Source: Achatina immaculata
Lineage: Eukaryota; Mollusca; Gastropoda; Stylommatophora; Achatinidae
Direction of reading: 5' to 3'
NCBI GenBank assembly: GCA_009760885.1
Contig: CM019715.1
Span: 25,841,472-25,905,471, forward strand
DNA: 64,000 nt
Shown: positions 11,170-21,734 of the stretch, piece by piece
Position numbering within the stretch: the stretch's first letter is position 1
How the letters are laid out: every line of letters begins with the position of its first letter
Position numbers and translations under genes: made by a program
The notes under the pieces: generated by a model
The model's database searches: none
The model's input: only the letters and a program-made list of their open reading frames with translations
What the model was told of the DNA's origin: nothing

Positions 11170-12430
11170 AAGTTGTACATTCATCTTGAAGCCGTGTTTG
11201 CTGGATTTGTTATGCACATAATTCCAGCCGTCAGCTTCTCTTTTCTGGATTAGCTAAACACTATCTCCAGTCATGCTTCACTTCCAGGCTCGTACAAAAC
11301 CTCACGTTAGCAACCAGCTGGTACAGACATCAAGCAAGTCCTGGGTAATCTTGACATGAATATTTTATTCATAGAAATGATGATAATGCTAATGGAGATA
11401 ACAATAATCCGACTGCCGGCAGGTTACCTCTGCCATGTGGCTAGTCCATTCATACTACAAAGGTCAAGAACAAATATAACGTCCATATACTCCATGGAGA
11501 CATCACACAAAGCATCCACATCGGTTCACATTCAGACGAAGACTAATATCGCTCAGGCTTTCTCCCACAATTCTCAGTCAAGGGATCCTCAAACCACGTG
11601 ACCTTCTCGTTCACAATAAAGGCGAGAAATGCCCTTTCTGTAGAGAAAAAAAAAACAAATGATCTCCCATACTGCTACAGTCTTCCTCTTTTTCTTTTTC
11701 CCAATATGTACCCTTTCAAGACGGTCTCCTCCACGAGGATATATAGATCACTTTAACCGTGTAACGATCGTTGACAAAATTGTATAGATCAGTATATTTT
11801 TTGTAGCGGTTATGTGCCATCCTCTTGTTCACAAACAAACAAGATTTAAATATCTCTTTTAAAAAACCAGTTCACTTCTCTTTGGGAATACTCTATCATT
11901 TGCGCTCGCTGAGTAGAACTTTGTCCTAGTTCCAAAGTCTCTCATTCTTCCGAAAAGTCACAAAGTCATTATTGGAAAAGTTAGAACCAGTTTTCAAGAG
12001 AATCGATCTCTCAACCTCGACTCTTCCGTAATCGAAACTGGTGTACTCGGTTCAGTAATCGTTATTACAGGCGTGAAGGACTAATTGTTATTTATGGTAA
12101 TGTACGTATCGCTTGAGGTAATCGTATGATGAGACAAGGTCGATATTATTTCCGAGCTTTCATCATGGCGTGAAAACAGTGGAGAAGAGCGTAAATCGAG
12201 GGCTTTTAGTCAGTAAAAATAATTTAAACTGAGTTTTTTAAAAATCCCAAGGTGTACATACCGCCTTCGGGTAAAAGTGAAAAACCGTCCCGTATTTTCC
12301 GGGACAGTCTCTATGTTGCCCCGGTAGTCGTATTACTTCGATCCGGAATCTTCATTTTAATACACAAGTCCCGTATTGTCCCGTATTCTCACATTGGAGA
12401 GACGCATGTTCGAAACTAAAATGGAATTTC
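11170..12430. other. mostly unassigned; LINE-A scrap near 11690-11740
   Basis: The stretch around 11700 (CCAATATGTACC then TCAAGACGGTCT) matches the minus strand of the LINE-A interior at 31.0 kb. Near 12290 and 12375 there is a repeated GTCCCGTATT motif. The rest shows no gene or repeat I can name. Confidence 0.4.
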
Positions 12431-12439
12431 AGTCTTTGT

Positions 12440-13560
12440 GCGGTTCTAAGGACTGTTATTGCCAGAGGTGGGGTGGAGGATACGCTCTCCACTCAAATGG
12501 CGTGCGTCTCAAATAGCCTCTGACAGTCAAGTCCAGCTCCTGGCCTTCTCGTGGCAGAACTGTTTAAACTGACAGGAGAAGGGGCGAAGGCAAATATCTG
12601 GGGCCTGAAAAACAGACGCTTCGGGTAGATGAGAGTCATGTTTGGTAGCTCATCTACCGCTGCTAGCGAGATTCTTCAGCTGTCGTACGTGGAGTGGGGC
12701 TCCTCCTGGCCAGTGAAGAAAGGTGCAAATGGGGTTGCCGTGCGGCACCACTGTGGAAAAGGTGAAAGAAAGGAATAAGCGAAGTAAACAGTAGTCAAAT
12801 CACGGCACCTCTGGTCTGGGGGTCGGCCACGTCCTAAGTGCACTCATACTGGTGAAATAGGCCTAAACCGGCTTACACCAGGGGTGAAACTTGATGGCTA
12901 CGCATGTCACGGTACCTCTGCTCTAGAGGTCGGTCACGTCCTAAACACGCCCATACTGGGATAATATGCCTAAACCGGCTCAACCCAGGGGTGGAAGTTA
13001 CTAGCGGCGAGGATTTCGTCCTCCTGGACAAAAGCTCCGTCCGGGTCACAACTAGAAAGGGTAGTGGCCACGACCACAAAATGCGAAGTCGGAGACACTG
13101 GACCAGTGTAGTCTAGATAGGCAACCACCTCTCACCCGGCGTTGATGTATGCGTATCCTAATGACGCTGAGGTTTTCCCGGTGAGAAAATCCAACACTGG
13201 ACTAGATGGGCAACCACCTCTCACCCGGCGGTAATACACGGGTATTTCAAAACACGTGGAGGTTTTCCGGTGAGAAAGTCCAACTCTAGCCTGGATGGGC
13301 TACCACCTCTCACACAAGGGGGGATATACTGATATCCAAAACATGCCGAAGTTTTCCAGTGAGAAAGTTCAACTCTATCAAACTGGTGCAACGAAAACCA
13401 CGGTGTCACGCAATCCCACTTCTGAGACCCATCAAGAATAGAGGCTCAAGCCGTGCGATACTCTGAACCTCTTGTGATCATCTCAGGGATCTCGTGTAGT
13501 CCTTTTGGGGACCATACAGGGGACCAGGGGACCTATCGAGGACCACAGTTGTAAATTCAG
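12440..13560 (+). mobile_element. GC-rich LINE-leader-like region with two tandem monomer sets
   Basis: This noncoding block is compositionally unlike its surroundings. It holds a ~107-bp repeat in two copies (12801 and 12908, with CACGTCCTAA and CCTAAACCGGCT). It also holds an 89-bp repeat in three copies (motif CAACCACCTCTCACCCGGCG at about 13121 and 13210, variant at 13299). Tandem monomers in a GC-rich leader are typical of the 5' UTR of some LINEs. No ORF follows, so the assignment is an inference. Confidence 0.45.
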
Positions 13561-13800
13561 TAGGATCACAGGGCGGTCTTGGTGTTAGAAGCGAACGAAA
13601 AAGAAAAAGTCTGTGCGTATAATCGAGAGCGAAATTCTAGACCTACCCCATCCCCATCTTTTTCTCCTCCCCCACCCCTCTCAGTCTTTCCCTTTGACTG
13701 AAAGTCCTGTGTCCCGTCTTTGGACTTAAGAGAGATGATCCAGTAACCCTGCGGGTATGAAAAGCAAATAATAATACTAATCTTTTTTTTCTTCTTCTTC

Positions 13801-13865
13801 GTTATTGTTTTTGTTGTTGTTGTTGTTGTTGTTGTTCTTCTTCTTCTTCTTCTTCTTCTTCTTCA
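13801..13865. repeat. (GTT)n-(CTT)n microsatellite
   Basis: TTG/TTC repeats directly abut LINE-E. The CTT part is the AAG tail of that minus-strand element. Confidence 0.85.
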
Positions 13866-14165
13866 GCTTTCCGAGCCATTAAGTCAAAGTGCTGCAGAAA
13901 AAGTTCGCCTCCATTCCTCTCTGTGTTCCTAATATTCTCTCTCTTTAGTTGGTGGCATCACTTTTCTTTATATCCTCTTCTGTACTATCTCCCCTTCTCT
14001 GTCATCGTCTACCTCTTGGTCTTTTTTCCTTTATTTTCACTTGTCTGTTCAATTCCATTCTGTATATGTGACCCAGCCAGCGTAACATATTCACTTGCAA
14101 GACTTTTATAATCCGCTGCCTTTTAAATAAGCTGTACAGTTCAATGTTCTTTCTAGCTCTCCATT
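13848..14165 (-). mobile_element. LINE-E 3' end
   Basis: Matches 40914-41240 over its whole length, with the same (AAG)n tail on the minus strand. The better copy at 41 kb translates as LRWLGHVERMEENTQ and GRSRQRWKDNIEENIQEIG, typical of a LINE ORF2 C-terminus. This copy is decayed by frameshifts. Confidence 0.65.
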
Positions 14166-14209
14166 TTCCACTGTTGGTATCCTTTATGGACCTTTATGGG
14201 AATTGACAT

Positions 14210-14494
14210 GATCTCTAGAAATCTGAAAAAGAAATTTAAAAAAAACCCCAAACATAAACAAAATGTAGCTTAGAGTTTTGTTTTGTTTGTTTGTTTTTCA
14301 AGTGTTCTGTTCTTTGATATTCATACGGAAAGTTAAACCAAGTCGTTGTTACTTTTCTTAAAGACAAACCTGTAACCCTTAAGTCTGACAGTAATGATGA
14401 TTTCCACAATCGCATGAAGGGTGTACAAGGACGTATAGGCAATCCCCCCCCCCGGGGGGTGTGGAGAAGGCGGGAGGGAAGGGGGTGTTTGTTT
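14210..14494. other. unassigned sequence
   Basis: Contains a C/G run near 14446-14458. No supported feature. Confidence 0.3.
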
Positions 14495-14712
14495 AACAGG
14501 TTAACTACTCCAGCTTCAACGAGTCTAAAAATTACTCCAGAACATATCCTACGAGAGTGCCTAAACCATGCAGACCTGAGACGTGAGACATGGCCAGAGG
14601 ACACAAGATTGGGGCAAAAGCTTTGGGGCTCCTATCAGGATCTGGAGAGGACTGCGGGCTTTGCCATGTCCACAGGGATCAGTATCTGATGTGACCAACA
14701 ACCTCGAACGCA

Positions 14713-14755
<43 letters not shown>

Positions 14756-14757
14756 TT
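14495..14757 (+). mobile_element. LINE-F 3' end
   Basis: The plus strand reads TPEHILRECLNHADLRRETW then LWGSYQDLERTAGF and a stop. It is followed by a short 3' UTR (CTCGAACGCAG) and an (AAG)n tail. The HILREC and DLERTAGF pattern is the C-terminal end of a LINE ORF2 carrying a zinc-knuckle-like module. The last ~135 bp recur nested at 51759-51894. Confidence 0.7.
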
Positions 14758-14766
14758 TAAAGCTGG

Positions 14767-14776
14767 TAAAAGGCTA
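14767..14776 (+). repeat. TSD of LINE-B (left)
   Basis: TAAAAGGCTA, repeated exactly at 15455-15464 on the other side of the LINE-B copy. Confidence 0.8.
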
Positions 14777-15454
14777 AGTTAAAGGCTAAGGTAAATATCT
14801 AAGAAACAGAATCCACCAGCATGCAGTATTCAATTAAACGGAACCATTCTAAAGCAGGTGCAGAAATTCAAATACCTTGGAGCAGTAATAACTTCAGATG
14901 GGAAATGCAAAACAGAAATTAGGAACAGAATAGGCCAAGCAAAGACTGCATTTCAGAGAATGAGAAACATATTAGTTAACACATCCTTATGAATGAATGT
15001 TAGAAAACGAGTCCTAAAATGCTATATTGAACCTATCTTGTTATATGGAAGTGAATCATGGACAATAGGCAAGTCTGCACAAAAATCATTGGAAGCAGCA
15101 GAAATGTGGTTTATTAGAAGAATGTTGCGAATCCCCTGGACAGCAAAAATAACTAATGAAGAATGTATGAGAAGAGCTGGAGAGACAAAAAACCTTGTCA
15201 GAAAGATAAGAGAGAGACAATGTACTTTCATATGACATGCAATGAGAAGAGGGGGCATTGAAAATATTATAACAACAGGAAAAATAGAAGGAAGAAGATC
15301 AAGAGGAAGACCAAGAGAAATGATACTGGACAGTCTGACGGGATGGTGTGAGAGGAGATCACCAACTGAACTGATGGCCTGCATGAAGGATCGGGTACTC
15401 TGGAGAAGCATAATAGCCAACGCCAGTCGGCACGGCACCTGATGATGATGATGA
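14777..15454 (+). mobile_element. LINE-B, 5'-truncated, with 10-bp TSDs
   Basis: Encodes the C-terminal part of ORF2: KYLGAVITSDGKC, CYIEPILLYGSESWTI, AAEMWFIRRMLRIPWTA, GRRSRGRPREM and ending ASRHGT-stop in (TGA)n. Two in-frame stops (near 14991 and 15235) make it a pseudogene. The 10-bp TSD TAAAAGGCTA flanks it. The lack of a separate 3' UTR with a microsatellite tail fits RTE-type LINEs. Confidence 0.88.
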
Positions 15455-15464
15455 TAAAAGGCTA

Positions 15465-15789
15465 CATCATTACTCCGTGGTAAAGATTCCTGACGTAAAT
15501 TATTGTTTCTGGTTCGTATCCAGGACTTTTAGACCCAACTACAAGACCTGGCTCTTTCTCTACTTTCTGGTCCTGTCGCAAGAGGCCACTTAAGTGTAGT
15601 AGCAGATGGCGAAGAACCGGCTTTGTATCTTAAGCTGGGCGCAATCGATCAAACTTCATCCCTTGAAAGGGATTGAAACTTTCAACTTCTTCGACTCCCT
15701 GTTTTCCAGAGGTATAAAAAGTAAGGAATATACTATATTTGGTGCGTTCTGGGAGGTATATAAGAACAAATAACTGAGGAACGCAAGTG
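15465..15789. other. unassigned sequence
   Basis: No gene or repeat recognised. Confidence 0.3.
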
Positions 15790-16055
15790 AAAAGAAGCTT
15801 TCTGAATGATTTATTGACTGCAGAACATATAGAAGATGTTTCCTGAATATATAATAACAGCGGAAGATATAGGATAATGTTTTTTTTTCAGATATGTAAA
15901 AACCGGAGAACATATAAGATATTGCATTTTCTGAAGTTATAAACACCACAGAACCTATATGATATTATGTTTTCTGAAGATATAAATACCACAGAACATA
16001 TAACATAATATGTTTTCTGAAGGTATAACAAACGCAGAACATACAGAGTATGATG
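15790..16055. repeat. 43-bp minisatellite
   Basis: About six diverged units with the core TTTTCTGAAGATATAAATAC and CAGAACATATA. The last three are the best conserved and exactly 43 bp each. Confidence 0.8.
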
Positions 16056-16204
16056 TTTCCCAAGTTAGGAGAAGCATATGGCGTCCAAGGTCTCCCAAAA
16101 ACAATTTCTTGTTGAAAGAAAAAAAATTATATTCAAAATAAATGTGTTATTTTATGTTACTCAATAAATTGTAAAGTTCTTTTCCAAATGTATATTATAC
16201 TTCA

Positions 16205-16440
16205 GGTTGCAGCGGTGGTTTAAGAGTTAGAGTAGAACCCTGGCGACCAGAAGACTCCTGGGGATTTTTCGCACTCGTGTGGAATTTTTTTTTTTACAAC
16301 GATCATCACCGGGGTCACCCCAGCCTAAACAAATGAACCTGGGGTTTTCCTAGGGAAAAACAGACAGAGAAGGCAGGTGCTGACATCCCTACCTCAAATA
16401 ATGTAGTAGTCTAGAACTGTGAAGACACTATCACTTCGCA
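16205..16440 (+). mobile_element. SINE-J (decayed copy)
   Basis: Its 3' half aligns with the SINE-J copy at 48556-48795: GGGGTTTTCC, then ACAGACAGAGAAGG, CCCTACCT and a GTAGTCTAGAA..GTGAAG end. The tRNA-like head is poorly preserved here. Confidence 0.5.
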
Positions 16441-16449
16441 ACCCATACG

Positions 16450-16700
16450 ATATGCAAATGCTGCAAGATATAGAGATATTATACTTCAAAACGAGCACCA
16501 GCTTTAACTCTTCATACTTTCTGTCAGCAAGCTGCTGCATATCCTTGGTGCCATTTTCAGCCACACCACAAACCCTTTGTGTCATTTCTTGAACCGTGAG
16601 CACTGCAGACTTGGCCCTTCGCTTAATCCCATTAAAAAAAAATTCAAGTGTATGAGGTCAGGTGAGCACCGAGGCCAGGGAATCGGTAAGCCTCTACCGT
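16450..16700 (-). pseudogene. possible mariner-like transposase C-terminal relic
   Basis: The minus strand reads IPWPRCSPDLIHLNFFL before breaking down. This resembles the W-P-x-R-S-P-D-L-x-P-x-D-F-F-L motif at the third catalytic aspartate of some mariner/Tc1-like transposases. The aspartate of the second half is replaced by asparagine. Downstream coding sequence is frame-broken. Confidence 0.4.
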
Positions 16701-16705
16701 TACAC

Positions 16706-16949
16706 TTATCAGGAAAAGTTTCCTATTGTAAGTCTCAGCGACGTTAGAGAAATGATGTGATACTTTGAAGAATTGTGTTGTTTATGAACTACATAAAATA
16801 TCATGGACAATCTAACGCGATGACACAACGAAAAAAAATTACCAACTGATCTAACGGAAAATACCAAGGAAAGAGATCTGTAAATCATCGTCATCGTCAT
16901 CATGAGATGCCATGCCAGTAGTCTTACTATAGGAAAATTTTCCTGATAA
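16706..16949. mobile_element. 244-bp MITE candidate with 27-bp inverted repeats
   Basis: The left end (16706-16732) and right end (16923-16949) are inverted copies matching at 25 of 27 positions. Each contains the near-palindrome AGGAAAATTTTCCT. There is no coding capacity. A (GAT)n stretch follows the right end at once. No TSD is clear. Confidence 0.6.
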
Positions 16950-17142
16950 TGATGATGATGATGATGATGAACTGCAGAACACCACTGATTTCCAGCAAAA
17001 CCAGAAATGGTTTGTCTCGATATCAGGTTTCTTTCTGGCAAAAAACTCCCGTATCGACTTTTTTAAAAAAGCGTTAGCTCGCAATTACATGTTCACTTTT
17101 GGTTGTTTGGATTAAGTTATAAACATTCACTGAGGGTTTTTT

Positions 17143-17660
17143 TTGTCTACAATGTACACAAGAGTTACAAGTAAGTACGAAAGAGCCACAAGTATGTATG
17201 CAAGAGTTACAAGTATGTATGCAGAGCTATATATAAAGATCTGTGTATGCAGAGCTATGTATGCAGAGCTATGTATAAAGATCTGTGTGTGCATAGCTAT
17301 GTATGCAGAGCTATGTATAAAGATCTGTGTATGCATAGCTATGTATGCAGAGCTATGTATGTAGAGCTAAGTAAGTAGAACTTTGTGAACAGAGTTACGT
17401 ATGCTCCTGTAGGAGGAGTTATGTATGCAGGATCGTGTAAGCAGATTTATGTATGCAGGATGTGTAAGCAGAGTTATGCATGCAGTGCCGTGTAAGCAGA
17501 GTTATGTATGCAGAGATATGTAAACAGAGTTATCTATGCAGGACCATGTAAGCAGATTTATGTATGCAGGACCGTGTAAGCAGAGTTATGTATGCAGAGA
17601 TATGTAAACAGAGTTATCTATGCAGGGCCATGTAACCAGATTTATGTATGCAGGGCCGTG
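17143..17660. repeat. degenerate ~19-38-bp minisatellite
   Basis: Variants of GTATGCAGAGCTATGTA and GTAAGCAGAGTTATGTATGC. They look like ancestral relatives of the homogeneous 37-bp array that follows, since both contain AAGCAGA..TTATGTATG. Confidence 0.85.
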
Positions 17661-18171
17661 TAAGCAGACTTATGTATGTTGAGCTTACACTTTCATATAA
17701 GCAGACTTATGTATGTTGAGCTTACACTTTCATATAAGCAGACTTATGTATGTTGAGCTTACACTTTCACATAAGCAGACTTATGTATGTTGAGCTTACA
17801 CTTTCATATAAGCAGACTTATGTATGTTGAGCTTACACTTTCATATAAGCAGACTTATGTATGTTGAGCTTACACTTTCATATAAGCAGACTTATGTATG
17901 TTGAGCTTACACTTTCATATAAGCAGACTTATGTATGTTGAGCTTACACTTTCATATAAGCAGACTTATGTATGTTGAGCTTACACTTTCACATAAGCAG
18001 ACTTATGTATGTTGAGCTTACACTTTCATATAAGCAGACTTATGTATGTTGAGCTTACACTTTCATATAAGCAGACTTATGTATGTTGAGCTTACACTTT
18101 CATATAAGCAGACTTATGTATGTTGAGCTTACACTTTCATATAAGCAGACTTATGTATGTTGAGCTTACAC
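17661..18171. repeat. 37-bp minisatellite, block 1
   Basis: About 14 nearly identical units with the core AAGCAGACTTATGTATGTTG and AGCTTACACTTTCATAT. This is the first part of a ~1.64-kb block duplicated at 19421-21010. Confidence 0.95.
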
Positions 18172-19420
18172 TAATGCTGACGCTGAAACATATTGCAAGT
18201 ACAAGAAAAAGCACAAAGTTTCAGGTGATTGGAATAAAGCCAGTTAATCTGATTTCTTGTAAATGTTTAAGATTTTTAATCTGATTTCTTGTAAACGATT
18301 AAGATTTTTAATCTGATTTCTTGTAAATGTTTAAGATTTTAAATCTGATTTCTTGAAATGTTTAAGATTTACATTAAACAACTTTCTAAAATAGTTGCCC
18401 TTTATTTGTTGGAAAATAGAGGGGGGGGGGGGGGCGGGGGGGGGGGGGGGAGAGGAAAGGAAAGTTTGTACACAAAATAATCAGGAACAAAGACAGGAAT
18501 GTGTTTCCGAAAAGCAAGCAGTCACTCAGACATACATTTTGCATCATTAGAACTTTATGAACGTTTCCCTACAGCTTCTGTTCAGGAAATTGTTTCTAAC
18601 TGTGTATAAGATGAACTCAATAAACTCTCGTTATTGTCAAAAAGATAAGAGAGAGACAATGTACTTTCATAGGACATGCAATGAGAAGAGGGGGCATTGA
18701 AAATATTATAACAACAGGAAAAATAGAAGGAAGAAGATCAAGAGGAAGACCAAGAGAAATGATACTGGACAGTCTGACGGGATGGTGTGAGAGGAGATCA
18801 CCAACTGAACTGATGGCCTGCATGAAGGATCGGGTACTCTGGAGAAGCATAATAGCCAACGCCAGTCGGCACGGCACCTGATGATGATGATGATGATGAT
18901 ATTGTCGAGTTATGTCTTTGTTTCATAAACTTTCACGCGTAAAGGAAACAAAAAACACCAACAACGAAAAAGAACAGTAAGGCTTCCTTAAACACATTCT
19001 CAGATACTAGATGACAGTATATGACCACTAACGAGTTCTTCAATGGAGCTAACAAGCGAAATGTAAAGTTATTCTATATTTTAAAAAAAAAAACAAAAAA
19101 CAAATGGACATCCTTAGCCGTAACACGTTTCTGTCCTGTATTAAAGCTTTTTTAAAAAAAAACAAAAGAGCTGGACTGTTTTAGGCTTTCAGATCCTGTG
19201 TCAAAGTTTCCAAAGAAGAAAAAAAAAAGAAGCTTATTTGAGAATCAAATTCACTATCCCCCGGACGTTCAGAGCCAATGGTTGGGTCACGGGTCAAAAA
19301 ATAAACTTTCCCGAACGTGAAAGCCGTGGGGGTATGCCGCTATCGCCTTGTGCTACTGATTAGATTCTAATATGAGATGCAAAGGATAATAATAGTAGTA
19401 GTAGCAGTATTAGTAGTAGC
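18172..19420 (+). repeat. segmental tandem duplication, block 1 body
   Basis: After the 37-bp array come four 32-bp repeats (core AATCTGATTTCTTGTAAATG), a G-run at about 18421-18451, a LINE-B end, A-runs, and a GTA-repeat junction. The same order recurs from 19816. The offset is 1,644 bp at the start and drifts with indels to about 1,626 bp. Confidence 0.9.
18637..18899 (+). mobile_element. LINE-B 3' end (block 1)
   Basis: Starts at KKIRERQCTFIGHAMRRGG and reads open to ASRHGT-stop in (TGA)n. ATTGTC occurs just before it and again just after the tail, a possible 6-bp TSD. The insertion predates the block duplication because it lies at the same place in both blocks. Confidence 0.85.
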
Positions 19421-19815
19421 AGACTTATGTATGTTGAGCTTACACTTTCATATAAGCAGACTTACGTATGTTGAGCTTACACTTTCATATAAGCAGACTT
19501 ACGTATGTTGAGCTTACACTTTCATATAAGCAGACTTATGTATGTTGAGCTTACACTTTCATATAAGCAGACTTATGTATGTTGAGCTTACACTTTCATA
19601 TAAGCAGACTTATGTATGTTGAGCTTACACTTTCACATAAGCAGACTTATGTATGTTGAGCTTACACTTTCATATAAGCAGACTTATGTATGTTGAGCTT
19701 ACACTTTCATATAAGCAGACTTATGTATGTTGAGCTTACACTTTCATATAAGCAGACTTATGTATGTTGAGCTTACACTTTCATATAAGCAGACTTATGT
19801 ATGTTGAGCTTACAC
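19421..19815. repeat. 37-bp minisatellite, block 2
   Basis: About 10.6 units of the same 37-bp repeat as in block 1, so the copy number differs between blocks. It begins inside a GTA-repeat at 19388-19425, which marks the duplication junction. Confidence 0.95.
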
Positions 19816-21010
19816 TAATGCTGACGCTGAAACATATTGCAAGTACAAGAAAAAGCACAAAGTTTCAGGTGATTGGAATAAAGCCAGTTAATCTGATTTC
19901 TTGTAAATGTTTAAGATTTTTAATCTGATTTCTTGTAAACGATTAAGATTTTTAATCTGATTTCTTGTAAATGTTTAAGATTTTTAATCTGATTTCTTGA
20001 AATGTTTAAGATTTACAATAAACAACTTTTTAAAATAGTTGCCCTTTATTTGTTGGAAAACAGAGGGGGCGGGGGGGGGGGGGGGAGAGGAAAGGAAGGT
20101 TTGTACACAAAATCATCAGGAACAAAGATAGGAATGTGTTTCCCAAAAGCAAGCAGTCACTCAGACATACAGTTTGCATCATTAGAACTTTATGAACGTT
20201 TCCCTACAGCTTCTGTTCAGGAAATTGTTTCTAACTGTGTATAAGATGAACTCAATAAACTCTCGTTATTGTCAAAAAGATAAGAGAGAGACAATGTACT
20301 TTCATAGGACATGCAATGAGAAGAGGGGGCATTGAAAATATTATAACAACAGGAAAAATAGAAGGAAGAAGATCAAGAGGAAGACCAAGAGAAATGATAC
20401 AGGACAGTCTGACCGGATGGTGTGAGAGGAGATCACCAACTGAACTGACGGCCTGCGTGAAGGATCGGGTACTCTGGAGAAGCTTAATAGCCAACGCCAG
20501 TCGGCACGGCACCTGATGATGATGATGATATTGTCGAGTTATGTCTTTGTTTCATAAACTTTCACGCGTAAAGAAAAAAAAAACAAAAAACAAAAACAAC
20601 GAAAAAGAACAGTAAGGCTTCCTTAAACACATTCTCAGATACTAGATGACAGTATATGACCACTAACGAGTTCTTCAATGGAGCTAGCAAGCGAAATGTA
20701 AAGTTACTCTATATTTAAAAAAAAACAACAAATGGACATCCTTAGCCGTAACACTTTCTGTCCTGTATTAAAGCTTTTTTTTTTTAAAAAAAGAGCTGGA
20801 CTGTTTTAGGCTTTCAGATCCTGTGTCAAAGTTTCCTTAAAAGAAAAAAAAAAAGAAGCTTATTTGAGAATCAAATTCACTATCCCCCGGACGTTCAGAG
20901 CCAATGCTTGGGTCACGGGTCAAAAAATAAACTTTCCCGAACGTGAAAGCCGTGGGGGTATGCCGCTATCGCCTTGTGCTACTGATTAGATTCTAATATG
21001 AGATGCAAAG
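19816..21010 (+). repeat. segmental tandem duplication, block 2 body
   Basis: Repeats block 1: four 32-bp units, G-run (about 20066-20086), LINE-B end, then the same sequence up to GATGCAAAGGATAATAATAG. It differs by scattered substitutions and homopolymer-length changes. Confidence 0.9.
20273..20530 (+). mobile_element. LINE-B 3' end (block 2)
   Basis: Duplicate of 18637-18899 with a few substitutions. It still reads open to ASRHGT-stop in (TGA)n. Confidence 0.85.
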
Positions 21011-21012
21011 GA

Positions 21013-21103
21013 TAATAATAGTAGTAGTTGTAGTAGTAGCAGTATTAGTAGTAGTAGTAGTAATAGTAGTAGTAGTAGTAGTAGTAGAGGTAGCAGCAGT
21101 AGT

Positions 21104-21137
<34 letters not shown>

Positions 21138-21306
21138 GTAGTAGTAGTAACAGTAGTATTAATAATAATAGTAGTAGTAGTAGCAGTATTAATAATAATA
21201 ATAATAATAACAATAATAATATTAGTAGTAGTAGTAGTAGCAGTATTATTAATAATAATAATAATACTAATAATAGTAGTAGTAGTAACAGTAGTATTAA
21301 TAATAA

Positions 21307-21348
<42 letters not shown>

Positions 21349-21500
21349 CAGTAGTAGCAGTATTAATAATAATAATAATAATAGTAGTAGTAGTCGTAGT
21401 GGTAACAGTAGTATTAATAATAATAATAGTAGTAGTAGTAGTAGTAGTAGTAGAAGAAGAAAAAGAAGAAGAAGGAGAAGAGGAAGAGAAAGAAGAAGGA
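21013..21500. repeat. (TAG/TAA)n array followed by (AGA)n
   Basis: About 440 bp of interspersed TAG and TAA runs, then an AGA-rich stretch. The isoleucine/valine-, leucine- or threonine-rich frames on both strands (up to 231 codons) are repeat artefacts. Confidence 0.95.
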
Positions 21501-21734
21501 AGAACGAAATTTTGCAAAGGGTGAAGAAATGAACACAACAACAAGGGAGTTGAGCAAGAAGAAAGAAAGGAAGAAAGAAAAGAGGGAACTTTTTAAAAGG
21601 GTGCTGCAGAGCAGCAACAAACGAACTGAAGAAGAAGAAGAAGAAGAAGAAGAAAACACGAATTACATGGGAAAAAAGCAAACCTTATTATTTATTTCTG
21701 CTCCGTATTAACTTTGTTTGAATCAGCTACAAAA

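Noticed and set aside
17661..19815. CRISPR-like regular spacing of repeats
   Set aside because: The repeats are contiguous 37-bp tandem units without unique spacers, in eukaryotic DNA.
20986..21681. 231-codon leucine-rich minus-strand frame
   Set aside because: Translation of (TAG/TAA)n and (AGA)n microsatellites.
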